Positions 48,114 through 57,758 of a DNA stretch of 64,000 nucleotides are shown here, one piece after another. Made by a program: the position numbers and the translations under genes. The notes beneath the pieces are model-generated. The model ran no database searches and had not been told where the DNA came from. It saw only the letters and a list, made by a program, of their open reading frames with translations. The stretch covers positions 567,468 to 631,467 of the forward strand of contig NZ_FOHQ01000001.1 of the NCBI RefSeq assembly GCF_900111645.1, in the 5' to 3' direction. Position 1 is the stretch's first letter; every line of letters begins with the position of its first letter. Source of the DNA: Methanococcoides vulcani. GTDB taxonomy: Archaea > Halobacteriota > Methanosarcinia > Methanosarcinales > Methanosarcinaceae.

Positions 48114-49019
48114 ATGCATGAAGATCTGGGGAAAGTTCTCAACAAAGGATTTGGAACATGGAAACGTAATTTAGGGATTGCCGTCCCGTTCATCTTTAAC
48201 ATGCTGCTAAGTATGCTCGTCATGGTAATGGCTGTTATTATCCTGTCGTTCCTTGTCATCGCTCCGTCGATCTCAAAGATATCTGATCCGTCTTCCCTTT
48301 CCCCGGAAGAAGCAATGGCGTTGATCATGCCTTTGTTCAATGATAGCATTGGCATAGTCGTGGTATTCGGGCTTCTGACAATACTGGTACTGACATTTAT
48401 CCAGTCCTATTTCACTGCCGGTGCTGTAGGAATGGCAAAGGCAGCATCAGAGTCCGGGCATACGACCCTTTCCGATATGTTCCATTATGGGAATAAAAAC
48501 GTTATCAGCCTGCTTCTGGCAAAGATCATGGTATTCCTGATAAGCCTTGCTGGCATCGTTTTTATTGTACCAGGGGCACTTGTTACAAATGACTTTGGGA
48601 CATTGATGTCCAATCCCGAAAATGCCGTTATTACGAGTGTAATGCTGCTTTTCGGTTTTCTATTGTGGATCCTTTATGCTATAATCGTTGCTCTGGTGCT
48701 AAGCCCTCTGGAATTCTGTCTGGTAGTGGATAGCCTTGATCCCATCTCAGGTCTTAAGAGGGGTTACAGTTTCTTCATGGAAAACAAGCTGGACGTTCTA
48801 CTGCTTTTCATAGTAATGATCAGTATATCTGTCCTGAACAACCTGCTTAGTGAAGTGATGTCTTCCATAGAAGCAGTTGGAGCCGTCTGGGCATTTATCA
48901 GTTTCATTCTATCCATCGCTGTGATACAACCACTTATTACGGTATGGTGGACCCGCCTTTACATGTCCAGGTCAGAAAAAGAACTGTATGATATCAGTGA
49001 GTTGCTGGAATATCCTTAA
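48114..49019 (+). CDS. Six-helix membrane protein (DUF7847-like)
   Basis: A 301-residue integral membrane protein with about six helices (near 20-50, 75-105, 125-150, 165-195, 215-235, 250-275), of the archaeal group related to the membrane part of glycerophosphodiester phosphodiesterase-like proteins. A good GAGGAGAT site precedes the ATG. Single gene; function unknown. Confidence 0.72.
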   Translation: MHEDLGKVLNKGFGTWKRNLGIAVPFIFNMLLSMLVMVMAVIILSFLVIAPSISKISDPSSLSPEEAMALIMPLFNDSIGIVVVFGLLTILVLTFIQSYFTAGAVGMAKAASESGHTTLSDMFHYGNKNVISLLLAKIMVFLISLAGIVFIVPGALVTNDFGTLMSNPENAVITSVMLLFGFLLWILYAIIVALVLSPLEFCLVVDSLDPISGLKRGYSFFMENKLDVLLLFIVMISISVLNNLLSEVMSSIEAVGAVWAFISFILSIAVIQPLITVWWTRLYMSRSEKELYDISELLEYP

Positions 49020-49082
49020 AAAAGATCTCTTTAAGAGAACCACTTTGAAAATATATCATCAAGTTATTCGCTGTCAACTCTA

Positions 49083-49991
49083 TTAACTTCGTCCAAGCAG
49101 CTTACATGCCTGACAAAGCTCAGCTGTACATGGTTCGCCACACACCCTGCAATCCGTGAGACTGGCCTGTGGGAATTCCTTTCCAAGTATTCCTACCATC
49201 TTGTCAAAACCTCTCATGATGGAGTACTTGGTACCGGGATGTCTTACTTCAAAATCATTGATCATATCCCTGACCTCTCCCCTGAGGGCTTCATGGGCAT
49301 ACGGACATTCGCTCATATCGAATGGAAGGTCGTTTACAATAGCATACAAGGCAATCTCTTTCTCAGGAACCTTGCGTAAAGGTTTTGCACGAAGCACAAG
49401 ACCTTCCAGTGCACGTGGCGGTGAAAGACGTATCATACGCTCCACATCACCTCCAAGGTGGTTCATCATTATGGTCTGGGCCTCATCATCCAGATTGTGG
49501 CCGGTGGCAAGCTTTGTAGCACCTATCTCATTAGCTATCTTGTTCATCAGGGATTTTCTCAGGACACCGCAGTAACTGCATGCTCCAAGCTCCCTCTCCT
49601 GTGCGACCAGTTCATCCAGTGTCTTGTCATATTCATCCTTAAAAGAACGCACAATGTGCCTGATGCCAAGCTCGGATGTGAGCTTTCTTGCTTTTTCAAG
49701 GGTAACTTCCCTGTAGCCCTCAATGCCTTCGTCAATAGTGATCGCAACGATCTCCACATCCCGTCTCTTGCTGAATATTTTGTGAAGTATGTGTAACAGG
49801 ACAATACTGTCCTTTCCTCCGCTAAGTGCGACGGCAATGATGTCACCTTTTTCGACATTGTATTGCTTTCTGATCGTCAGCTTGATCTTGCGTTCCACAT
49901 CTTCAATGAAATGTTTCCTGCAAAGGTGCATGCCTGAGTATTTCTGGAAAATAATGGCATCCTTGTTACATTTCATGCATTTAATGGGCAT
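49083..49991 (-). CDS. TtuA/NcsA-type tRNA 2-thiolation enzyme
   Basis: A 302-residue PP-loop ATPase that adds sulfur to uridine or ribothymidine of tRNA. Features are the N-terminal zinc finger (CMKC, then CRKH), the PP-loop SGGKDS at 57-62, the cluster Cys in GACSYCGVLRK, ATGHNLDDEAQT, and a C-terminal zinc finger CRVCGEPC...CQAC. Methanogen homologues use a 4Fe-4S cluster. Single gene. TtuA and NcsA cannot be told apart with certainty here. Confidence 0.88.
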   Translation of the reverse strand: MPIKCMKCNKDAIIFQKYSGMHLCRKHFIEDVERKIKLTIRKQYNVEKGDIIAVALSGGKDSIVLLHILHKIFSKRRDVEIVAITIDEGIEGYREVTLEKARKLTSELGIRHIVRSFKDEYDKTLDELVAQERELGACSYCGVLRKSLMNKIANEIGATKLATGHNLDDEAQTIMMNHLGGDVERMIRLSPPRALEGLVLRAKPLRKVPEKEIALYAIVNDLPFDMSECPYAHEALRGEVRDMINDFEVRHPGTKYSIMRGFDKMVGILGKEFPQASLTDCRVCGEPCTAELCQACKLLGRS

Positions 49992-50146
49992 TGAATAGAG
50001 CTCCTTTCCTTCTCAAAAGAAACTATGATATTAGAACTTTGGGGTTTGAATGGATATGCCGGATATATTTGCTATAGTCATATTGTGCTCATCTTCGTTG
50101 GTTCCACATCAAAACGTTAATTTACACATAATGTAATCTTATTCCG

Positions 50147-50875
50147 ATGGATAGCATACTATCACTCAGCAATGTCTCTAAAAGCTACGGGAATTTTCCT
50201 GTTCTCAAAGGCATTGATCTTGACATAAGAAAAGGAGAGTTCGTTGCTATACTTGGGTCCAACGGAGCAGGCAAGACCACTCTTGTTAAGATCATGTCCA
50301 CCCTATCCTCTCCTTCGGAAGGGGTAGTAGAGATCAGCGGACATAACGTTGCAGATGATCCGGCTTCAGTAAGAAGCATGATCGGTGTGATCTCCCATGA
50401 AACACATCTGTACAACGACCTCACAGCAGAGGAAAACTTACGTTTCTTCGGAAAGATGTATGGCATCAGAGGTGATGGTCTGGAAGATCGCATAAATGAA
50501 CTTCTGGAGCAGGTAGAACTTTCCGGCAGGTCGGATGACAGGGTTGTCACTTTTTCCAGGGGTATGAAACAGCGTCTTTCCATTGCAAGGTCATTGATAC
50601 ATGAGCCACAACTTCTCTTCCTTGATGAGCCCTATACAGGGCTGGACCAGCATGCAAGCCGGACATTTGAGAAAGTGCTTCAGGACCTTGATCCTAAAGA
50701 TACTACAAGAGTGATGGTCACCCATGATCTCATAAGGACATTCCAGATGTGTAATCGCGTTGTAATACTGGATCATGGAAGGATAGTATTCGACAGCCCG
50801 ATGTCTGATGTGGGTTCAGCAGAAGAGCTAAAAGAGATCTACATATCTAATGTAAAAAGCCATAGTTCAATATGA
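50147..50875 (+). CDS. ccmA: CcmA-type ABC ATPase, cytochrome c maturation
   Basis: A 242-residue ATPase with Walker A GSNGAGKT, signature FSRGMKQR (degenerate LSGGQ, as in CcmA), Walker B LLFLDEP and switch VTHDL. It should energise CcmB in release of heme to the chaperone CcmE. The gene after it, 13 bases downstream, encodes CcmB. Its AUG has no evident ribosome binding site, so the message may be leaderless. Confidence 0.88.
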   Translation: MDSILSLSNVSKSYGNFPVLKGIDLDIRKGEFVAILGSNGAGKTTLVKIMSTLSSPSEGVVEISGHNVADDPASVRSMIGVISHETHLYNDLTAEENLRFFGKMYGIRGDGLEDRINELLEQVELSGRSDDRVVTFSRGMKQRLSIARSLIHEPQLLFLDEPYTGLDQHASRTFEKVLQDLDPKDTTRVMVTHDLIRTFQMCNRVVILDHGRIVFDSPMSDVGSAEELKEIYISNVKSHSSI

Positions 50876-50888
50876 CCGGGAGTTTTCA

Positions 50889-51563
50889 ATGATACGCATC
50901 CTTGACATTGCAGCAAAGGACCTTAAAGAGGAATTTCGCACCAAGCAGATGCTCAATTCCATGGTGATCTTCTCGCTGCTTGTTATCGTGATATTTAGCA
51001 TTTCATTTGGTCCGATACTTGGTTCTTCGGAAAATGTGGAGATGGTTGCACCGGGTGTACTCTGGATAGCATTTATCTTTGCAGGTTCGATCGGCCTGTC
51101 CCGATCCTTTGTAGCAGAACTGGAAAATGGCTGCCTTGAAGGATTGAAGCTCTGTCCGGTGAGCAGGGCTGCTATCTATACAGGGAAAGCTGTTGCAAAC
51201 ATCGTCCTGATGCTAATAGTGGAAATTATCACAATCCCTATCTTCGTCATCCTGTTCAACTACAACATCGGAGGCCTGTTCCTCCCTGGCCTGGTGATCG
51301 CTCTGGGAACGATCGGTTTTGTCTGTGTGGGCACACTACTCTCAGCACTGACGGTAAATACACGTACGCGTGAGATCCTGCTTCCTGTATTGCTCCTGCC
51401 GCTGGTACTTCCGGTGCTCATACCTGCTGTAATGGCCACAGGCAGTGCACTCTCAGGTGCGTCTATGGGGGATATCTCACAGGAACTGAGGTTGTTGCTC
51501 GTTTATGATGTCGTGTTCTTCCTTGTGGCACAGCTCGTCTTCGAATACGTGATACAGGATTAA
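50889..51563 (+). CDS. ccmB: CcmB, heme export membrane subunit
   Basis: A 224-residue protein with six hydrophobic helices, the membrane partner of CcmA. Family points are KDLKEEFRTKQMLNSMVIF and the ENGCLEGLKLCPVSRAAIYTGK stretch (in two parts). It forms an operon with ccmA. GGGAG precedes the start. Confidence 0.9.
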   Translation: MIRILDIAAKDLKEEFRTKQMLNSMVIFSLLVIVIFSISFGPILGSSENVEMVAPGVLWIAFIFAGSIGLSRSFVAELENGCLEGLKLCPVSRAAIYTGKAVANIVLMLIVEIITIPIFVILFNYNIGGLFLPGLVIALGTIGFVCVGTLLSALTVNTRTREILLPVLLLPLVLPVLIPAVMATGSALSGASMGDISQELRLLLVYDVVFFLVAQLVFEYVIQD

Positions 51564-51617
51564 GGTTATAGAATTAATTACAGGATTATTACAAGGTCAA
51601 TTCTTGCAGGATTAAGG

Positions 51618-51626
51618 CTTATATAG
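51618..51626 (+). promoter_or_regulatory. Candidate TATA box of ccmC
   Basis: CTTATATAG in the 113-base gap after ccmB, about 50 bases before the ccmC start, suggests that ccmC has its own promoter in addition to readthrough from ccmAB. Confidence 0.4.
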
Positions 51627-51676
51627 CGGGGAGTTAGTACTACCTACATCATTTAACCTTATTATCGGAGCCTCAA

Positions 51677-52384
51677 ATGTCGGATAGAAGTTTAACAGGT
51701 AAGATCTTGCCACTGCTGGCCGCTGCAACCATGTTGCTGGCCATTGGTATGATATTCTTTTACCTGCCTGAGATGAAAGGTGAGTCCGGTGAAGTCCTGG
51801 ACAGCAGTTTCAGGATATTCTATTTCCACATGCCCATTGCAATAACATCTTATCTTGCATTTACAGTTGTTTTCATATCCAGTGTTCTCTATTTGAGGAA
51901 AGGTGAATATAAATGGGATATTGTTTCACGCTCTGCTGCAGAGGTGGGTGTGATATTCGCATTACTTGTGCTTATCACAGGCTCCATCTGGGCAAAGGCA
52001 ACATGGGGATGGTACTGGATCTGGGAGCCACGTCTGACCACGTCCCTTGCACTTTTCCTTGTCTATGTAGCTTACCTGTTGCTACGTCAGGCAGTTGATG
52101 TTCCGGATAAGCGTGCACGTCTTGCATCAGTATTCGGCATACTTGGTTTTGTCTCGGTACCACTGAGCTTTTTATCTATACGCCTTTGGCGTTCAGCTCA
52201 TCCTTTAATGTTCGGTGAAGCTGCTTCCGGATCAGGTGGTGGGCTGGAAGGTGCATCTCTCCAGTTGACCCTGCTTGTGAACATAGTTGCATTCATACTT
52301 CTTTTTGCATCCATGGTCTCATACAAGATGGGTAATGAGATGCTTGAGGAAGAGGTCAATGAACTTAGATCGTCTCTTAAATGA
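51677..52384 (+). CDS. ccmC: CcmC, heme handling protein
   Basis: A 235-residue protein with six helices and the heme-handling WWD-type motif WGWYWIWEPRLTT, flanked by likely heme ligands His in FHMPIA and SAHPLM. It loads heme onto CcmE during c-type cytochrome assembly. A GAGCC-like weak site precedes the start. CcmE and CcmF are not adjacent, so they must be elsewhere or differ. The presence of Ccm implies c-type cytochromes, as in several Methanosarcinaceae. Confidence 0.92.
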   Translation: MSDRSLTGKILPLLAAATMLLAIGMIFFYLPEMKGESGEVLDSSFRIFYFHMPIAITSYLAFTVVFISSVLYLRKGEYKWDIVSRSAAEVGVIFALLVLITGSIWAKATWGWYWIWEPRLTTSLALFLVYVAYLLLRQAVDVPDKRARLASVFGILGFVSVPLSFLSIRLWRSAHPLMFGEAASGSGGGLEGASLQLTLLVNIVAFILLFASMVSYKMGNEMLEEEVNELRSSLK

Positions 52385-52515
52385 ACATTCTTTTCTTTTC
52401 ATTTTACTTCAGCAATTTCTTTCCCCTCTTCACTCTTTCTTTCCTTTTTTCCTTCTTTCCCTCTACTCTATTCCACTTCCCTTCCCTCCTTCCTTCTTTC
52501 TTCATCAGCAAAAAA
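52385..52515 (+). terminator. Long pyrimidine tract after ccmC
   Basis: About 120 bases that are almost all C and T on the coding strand, with many T runs (for example CTTTCTTTCCTTTTTTCC). Archaeal RNA polymerase stops at T-rich sequence, so this is probably a strong, repeated terminator between ccmC and the next gene. Confidence 0.5.
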
Positions 52516-52543
52516 TATAAAGAATAGTTGCTGATTAGGTAGC

Positions 52544-53638
52544 ATGCTTTTCGAACCAATTTCCATAGCAGACCTTAATGTGAAGAACCGTTTTGTGCGT
52601 TCAGCTACTAATGAGTGGCTTGCAGAGGAAGATGGCACCCCTACCACTGCCATTGGTGACATGTATGAGGAACTTGCACGCAATGATGTGGGTCTGATAA
52701 TCACCGGCTATTCGTATGTGAATGTACAGGGAAAGAGCAACGAAAAGCAGCAGGGTATATACGATGACAGGTTCATCGGACCTTACAGTGAGATCACATC
52801 AAGGGTGCACAAGTATGACAGCAAGATATTCATACAGATCGTGCATGGCGGTCGCCAGTCTGTGGTACGGGAGGGAATTCCTCTTCTGGCACCTTCAGCT
52901 GTTGAAGATGCTTCATCTGGAAAAAAGCCTGTGGAAATGACAGAGGAAGATATTCTCAACACCATTGAGGACTTTGTGGAAGCTGCCAGACGTGCAAAGG
53001 ATGCAGGTTTTGATGGTGTGCAGATACATTGTGCACATGGTTTCCTTTTGAGCAGTTTCATATCTCCTTATACGAACCAGAGAACCGACAAATGGGGTGG
53101 TTCTGTTGAGAACCGTACCAGAATAATAACAGAGATCACAAGGCTCATTCGTGAGAGAGTTGGCGAGGATTTCCCGATCATGGTGAAGCTGAATGCTACG
53201 GACGGGTTTGACGTATTTTCAGGCAAGTTCGGACTTGATGCTCCGGAATGCGTGGAGATTGCAAGTCTTCTTGAGAATGCGGGGATATGTGCCATTGAGG
53301 TAAGTGGCGGTATATTTGAAGCAGGGGATGTGATGTCTCAGCCGAATATCGATTCTGAGGAAAAAGAGGCATACTTTAAGCGTTATTCAAAGATGATAAG
53401 CGATACTGTAAGTATCCCGGTCATACTGGTTGGGGGTATAAGGTCGAAGAAAGTTATGGAATCCATGCTAAATGGATATGCGGATATGGTCTCTTTCAGC
53501 AGGCCGTTCATAAGTGAGCCTGATCTTGTGGTGAAGTTAAAGAAGGGTATCTCTGACAGGGTAAGGTGTGTATCCTGCAACAAATGTTTTGATCACAACG
53601 GAATTCGCTGCAATTATGATTTTGGCGATTCCGCTTAA
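52544..53638 (+). CDS. Old yellow enzyme-like NADH:flavin oxidoreductase
   Basis: A 364-residue FMN-binding TIM-barrel oxidoreductase of the old yellow enzyme group. It has NRFVRSATNEWLA, QIVHGGRQS, the FMN/substrate site DGVQIHCAHGFLLSSF and NQRTDKWGGS, and ends with a Cys cluster CVSCNKC..GIRCNY (about 345-358), which in larger relatives holds a 4Fe-4S cluster. The C-terminal NAD/FAD-binding domains of those relatives are absent, so electrons must come from another donor. Substrate unknown. AGGT just before the ATG. Confidence 0.88.
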   Translation: MLFEPISIADLNVKNRFVRSATNEWLAEEDGTPTTAIGDMYEELARNDVGLIITGYSYVNVQGKSNEKQQGIYDDRFIGPYSEITSRVHKYDSKIFIQIVHGGRQSVVREGIPLLAPSAVEDASSGKKPVEMTEEDILNTIEDFVEAARRAKDAGFDGVQIHCAHGFLLSSFISPYTNQRTDKWGGSVENRTRIITEITRLIRERVGEDFPIMVKLNATDGFDVFSGKFGLDAPECVEIASLLENAGICAIEVSGGIFEAGDVMSQPNIDSEEKEAYFKRYSKMISDTVSIPVILVGGIRSKKVMESMLNGYADMVSFSRPFISEPDLVVKLKKGISDRVRCVSCNKCFDHNGIRCNYDFGDSA

Positions 53639-53696
53639 TATCTTTTTTTGATTTTTTGGTCGCATCTATTTATAGTTTCTTTGCCTTCATTAATTC

Positions 53697-54374
53697 ATGA
53701 GGCTGGATGCATATCTCGTTGAAATGGGTCATTTCAAGTCCCGTGGACGTTCCAAACAGGCTGTTCAGGACGGTCATGTGAAAATAGACGGAAATATTGT
53801 AACAAAACCTTCAAAGGATGTTTCTATAAATGATGAGATCGAGGTCGATGAAGGTCTCGATATGCCAAAAGGCTATTTCAAGTTGAAGGGGATCCAGGAA
53901 GAAACAGGTCTCATTAGTGAAGGTGACAGTATCCTTGACCTTGGTTCAAGTGCAGGCGGTTTCATCATGTTTGCATCAGAGATCGCCGGTAAGATAAAAG
54001 GTCTGGAGTTCAGCCATGATTTCAGGTCAGAACTCGGCCAGCTTGCTCATGAGAATGAGAATGTATCCATTATGTTCGGTGATGTCTTTAATGTCCCTCT
54101 CAAGGAGCTTTCAGAGGAGCCTGTAGATATAATTCTGAGTGATATGACACTGGAGCCAATGGACTCATTAACAGCTCTTGAACGCATGCTTCCACTGCTG
54201 AAGGATAGGGGCAAGGTTCTTCAGGTTATTAAGGTGACAAGGAGTTGTGACAGAAGACCGCTGCTTGCCAGGATGGAAGAACTTGGGATCGAGATATTGC
54301 AGGTTCTGGAATCTAAAAAGCAGGAAATATATGTGTTTGGTCAGAAGATAGGTATCCACGAAGCTATGGAATAA
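53697..54374 (+). CDS. TlyA-type S4-domain RNA methyltransferase
   Basis: A 225-residue protein with an N-terminal S4 RNA-binding domain (MRLDAYLVEMGHFKSRGRSKQ, in two parts) and a FtsJ/RrmJ-like methyltransferase domain (LDLGSSAGGFIMFA motif I, DIILSDMTLEP). The family is hemolysin A-like in name but acts as a ribose methyltransferase of rRNA in bacteria. Archaeal forms are common and untested. The start codon has no strong ribosome binding site. Confidence 0.82.
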   Translation: MRLDAYLVEMGHFKSRGRSKQAVQDGHVKIDGNIVTKPSKDVSINDEIEVDEGLDMPKGYFKLKGIQEETGLISEGDSILDLGSSAGGFIMFASEIAGKIKGLEFSHDFRSELGQLAHENENVSIMFGDVFNVPLKELSEEPVDIILSDMTLEPMDSLTALERMLPLLKDRGKVLQVIKVTRSCDRRPLLARMEELGIEILQVLESKKQEIYVFGQKIGIHEAME

Positions 54375-54400
54375 ATCCGTTCATCAGGGAAAGCTTGGCA

Positions 54401-54982
54401 ATGCTTTTGAAGCTATATGGAATGGGGCGACCTTTCCGGCTTTTTGTTTCAGGTCTGCATGGTTCGGAATGGCGTGATACTTCATCTGTTCTGTTAAACC
54501 TTGGACGGCCCTTTTCAGGTACTCTGGCGATCCTGCCGGTAGTTAGCAGGGGAAAATATATCTCTACACTTGACAGGGATTATTATTCCGGGATCGGAAA
54601 GACGATCGTTGATGTTGTTGAGGAATACAAGCCTGACATCTATGTGGAACTGCATTCTTATTCTAAGGGGAATTTCTGCAAACTGGTCTCTAAGGACAGG
54701 GTAAACAATGTGGGTGTTCCTGGTTTCAGCACTCTTGAAAATGGTGTTCTTATGGGATCGGTATCTCCTCTCATCCGAAGGGAACATTTTCCTGTTGAAG
54801 CTCTCTGCCTGACCTTTGAGGTTGAAAAGAATAACCATCAGTCGCAGAGATTTGTTTCAGGGATGCTTGATGTTGTTAAAGACTGCAATTCAAGGGACGA
54901 GTTCATCGAATATATGATGGAACATTATCCTGAAGTGGCAAAAAAAGCGATAGAAGATTATAAAAAATTCTATGGGTTGTAA
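54401..54982 (+). CDS. DUF2119 family protein
   Basis: A 193-residue conserved protein of methanogens (DUF2119), with LFVSGLHGSEWRD, a possible metal-binding VELHSYSKGN and LCLTFEVEKNN. The HG.E and E.H pattern recalls succinylglutamate desuccinylase-like metallocarboxypeptidases, which is inference. I take ATG 54401 with AGGGA ten bases before, not TTG 54395. It follows the methyltransferase by 26 bases and is probably cotranscribed. Confidence 0.8.
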   Translation: MLLKLYGMGRPFRLFVSGLHGSEWRDTSSVLLNLGRPFSGTLAILPVVSRGKYISTLDRDYYSGIGKTIVDVVEEYKPDIYVELHSYSKGNFCKLVSKDRVNNVGVPGFSTLENGVLMGSVSPLIRREHFPVEALCLTFEVEKNNHQSQRFVSGMLDVVKDCNSRDEFIEYMMEHYPEVAKKAIEDYKKFYGL

Positions 54983-55001
54983 GGTTTCCCTTACAATCCA
55001 T

Positions 55002-56621
55002 TTACAATCCAAGAGCGTCGTAGTTGTGAATGTTGTGCTCCGGGTTGACATCCATCATTTCTTTTCTCTGTGATTTGAGCATGTCGTCGACACGAAGTAC
55101 CATGTTGGCAACTTCTGAAGCTGATTTGATAGCCTGTTTCTTTACCCTGAGAGGATCGACGATTCCCTTTTCGAGAGAATCGCTGATGTCGCCTGTGTAA
55201 ACATCAAGACCTGCATTCTTTATCTCACTGTGCTTTGCACGAAGTGCGAGGATCGTGTCAATACCATCCATTCCTGCATTTACTGCAATTTCCCTTGGTA
55301 TGACTTCCATTGCTTCTGCAAATGCTGTGATAGCAAGCTGTTCACGACCACCGAAACTGGATGCAAAGGCGCGGAGTCCCTGTGCAACTTCGATCTCGGA
55401 TGCACCGCCGCCAGGAACGATCTTTTCATCCTCAATAACGTCCTTGATCACCTGTAATGCATCGTCAATTGTACGCTCGAGGTTGTCAGTGACGTGCTCG
55501 GTGGCGCCTTTAAGCAGAAGGGTTACAGTCTTTGAGTTGTGGCATTCCCTGATATAGGTCTTACCAAGGTCGAATGCTCCGATCTGTTCAATGATGCCTG
55601 CAGTTCCAAGGTCCTTTTCGGTGATGTCAGCGATGTTCTTGACGATGTGTGCACCTGTTGCTTTTGAGATGCTCTTCATGTCTTCTTCGTTGACACGTCT
55701 GATAGCAAATATTCTCTTTTTCTGGAAATAGTCTGCAGCATACTGGTCGATGTTCTTTGTTCCGACCACTACAGTAGCACCGGTCGCGATGATCGTGTCG
55801 AGCAACTTTTCATAATCTGCTTCTTCCTGTGCAGCGAACTGTGTCAACTGCTCTGCAGAATTGATCTGGAAAGTTGCTTTGTTCCTTGTTTTCTGAACTA
55901 AAACGTCTGAAGCTACAAGTGCGATCTTTGGGTTCTCGACGATCGCCGGCATTGCAGAATGAAGGCGTGCTTTGTTGATGACGAGACCTTCAAGAAGTTC
56001 GGTATCACTGATCTTGTGGCCAGGGTCCTGTGTGATCAGGATATTATCCTTTACATTGACCTTTCCATTAACTGCGACTTCCAGTGCTGCGTCTACACAT
56101 AATTTTGCAATGTGATCGCCGTAAGCTTCTACGGATTTGCCTGCGATTGCGGTCTTTGCGATCTTTAATAGAACATCCTTGTTCTCTTTTGTGACATCTA
56201 CAGCATAGTTGTCAAGAATTTCTGAAGCTTTACCTGAAGCTGCCAGGAAACCTTTGATTATTACTGTAGGGTGAACTCCGGAAATGACCAATTCTTCTGC
56301 CTTTTCAAGAAGTGATCCTGCAAGGACAGCTGCGCTGGTGGTACCATCACCTGCAATGTCTTCCTGTGTCTTTGCGATCTCCACTATCATTTTTGCAGTT
56401 GGGTTCTCGATCTCCATGCCCTTAAGGATCATTGCACCGTCGTTGGTGAGTACAATATCTCCGACCGCATTTACAAGCATCTTGTCCATTCCTTTTGGAC
56501 CAAGTGTTGTTTTTACGATATTCGCAACTGCTTTTGCTGCACCGATGTTCGCGAAGAGAGCCTGCTTGCCCTGCGTATGTTCTTTCCTTGGATCTGTTAT
56601 AATTGCTGGCTGACCTACCAT
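55002..56621 (-). CDS. thsA: Thermosome (group II chaperonin) subunit
   Basis: A 539-residue chaperonin subunit that builds the two-ring archaeal folding machine. The ATPase motifs [21 protein letters not shown] and [12 protein letters not shown] are intact, and ENKD-type apical residues follow. The tail ends NYDALGL without the Gly-Gly-Met repeats seen in many thermosomes. AGGAGGT sits nine bases before the start. Single gene with a 167-base promoter region upstream. Confidence 0.97.
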   Translation of the reverse strand: MVGQPAIITDPRKEHTQGKQALFANIGAAKAVANIVKTTLGPKGMDKMLVNAVGDIVLTNDGAMILKGMEIENPTAKMIVEIAKTQEDIAGDGTTSAAVLAGSLLEKAEELVISGVHPTVIIKGFLAASGKASEILDNYAVDVTKENKDVLLKIAKTAIAGKSVEAYGDHIAKLCVDAALEVAVNGKVNVKDNILITQDPGHKISDTELLEGLVINKARLHSAMPAIVENPKIALVASDVLVQKTRNKATFQINSAEQLTQFAAQEEADYEKLLDTIIATGATVVVGTKNIDQYAADYFQKKRIFAIRRVNEEDMKSISKATGAHIVKNIADITEKDLGTAGIIEQIGAFDLGKTYIRECHNSKTVTLLLKGATEHVTDNLERTIDDALQVIKDVIEDEKIVPGGGASEIEVAQGLRAFASSFGGREQLAITAFAEAMEVIPREIAVNAGMDGIDTILALRAKHSEIKNAGLDVYTGDISDSLEKGIVDPLRVKKQAIKSASEVANMVLRVDDMLKSQRKEMMDVNPEHNIHNYDALGL

Positions 56622-56788
56622 TGGATCTGAACCTCCTGATGATCTAATATATGAACTGGTATAGTGATTTTACTAAAATTGAATGAAACTAACTGTGTAT
56701 GGTTCTATAAAAACGTTTCGAACGATTATACTGGCTTTATATTAGATACTCAAAAACTTTAACATACAAGCTGGTTTTAACCGTATTT

Positions 56789-57592
56789 ATGCTCGACTTT
56801 GTAGGACTTGGACTTTTTGATGAAAAAGACATCTCACTAAAAGGACTTGAGAAGATCCATAATGCGGATAAGGTCTATGTGGAATTCTATACTTCCATTC
56901 TTATGGGGACTGACCTTGAAAAGATGGAAGAGCTCTACCAGAAAAAGATCACAGTCCTTTCAAGGGAAGATGTAGAACAGCATGCAGAGGAATGGATCGC
57001 CGATGCGAAAGATATGAATGTCGTGTTCCTGACCGGCGGTGATACCATGGTATCCACAACCCATGTGGACCTACGTCTTCGTGCACTTGATATGGGTATT
57101 GAGACCTTCCTCGTTCATGGTGCATCCATAGCATCCGCAATATGCGGTCTCTCAGGTCTCCAGAACTATCGCTTCGGGAAAGCGGCAACTGTTCCTCATC
57201 CTTATGTTACCAGTCGTGGTAGCAGGGTGATCTCCGAAACACCTTATGATACTATAAAAATGAACATGGAGAATGGCCTTCATACGGCGGTGTTCCTTGA
57301 TATTGATAAAGACAAAGGATACATGACAGTAAATGAAGCTCTCGAGATCCTGCTTGAGGTGGAGGAAAAACGCGGTGAAGGTGTTATGGCCGATCGTATC
57401 TCTGTCGGTATAGCCCGTGCAGGCTCGCCATCACCTGTGGTGAAGGCAGACTATGCCCAGGCTCTAAAAAGTTTCGATTTTGGAGAACCCTTGCATATCC
57501 TGATAATTCCTGCATCACTGCACTTTGTTGAGGCTGAAGCTCTTGTGAAGCTTGCAGGTGCTCCGGATGAGATACTTGAAGATATGGACTGA
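56789..57592 (+). CDS. dphB: Diphthine synthase
   Basis: A 267-residue SAM-dependent methyltransferase that builds diphthamide on elongation factor 2. The opening LDFVGLGLFDEKDISLKG, the LTGGDTMVSTTH motif and GIARAGSPSP agree with archaeal DphB (tetrapyrrole methylase fold). Length is typical. It heads the conserved run with the HerA-like ATPase, DUF357, DUF555 and a PfkB kinase. Confidence 0.95.
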   Translation: MLDFVGLGLFDEKDISLKGLEKIHNADKVYVEFYTSILMGTDLEKMEELYQKKITVLSREDVEQHAEEWIADAKDMNVVFLTGGDTMVSTTHVDLRLRALDMGIETFLVHGASIASAICGLSGLQNYRFGKAATVPHPYVTSRGSRVISETPYDTIKMNMENGLHTAVFLDIDKDKGYMTVNEALEILLEVEEKRGEGVMADRISVGIARAGSPSPVVKADYAQALKSFDFGEPLHILIIPASLHFVEAEALVKLAGAPDEILEDMD

Positions 57593-57758
57593 TAAGTGAT
57601 AGTGAAAAGTTTCCCCGATGGTGCACGGACTGTCTATGGTCGATAAGCTCACTAATGTGTGCCTGTCTTACCCTTTACTTTCTTATCGTTAACAATAGCA
57701 ACGGTATAAAGCACAATAGATATAAGTCTGAAGTCCCTTTTTTTGGTGAGAGGATATG

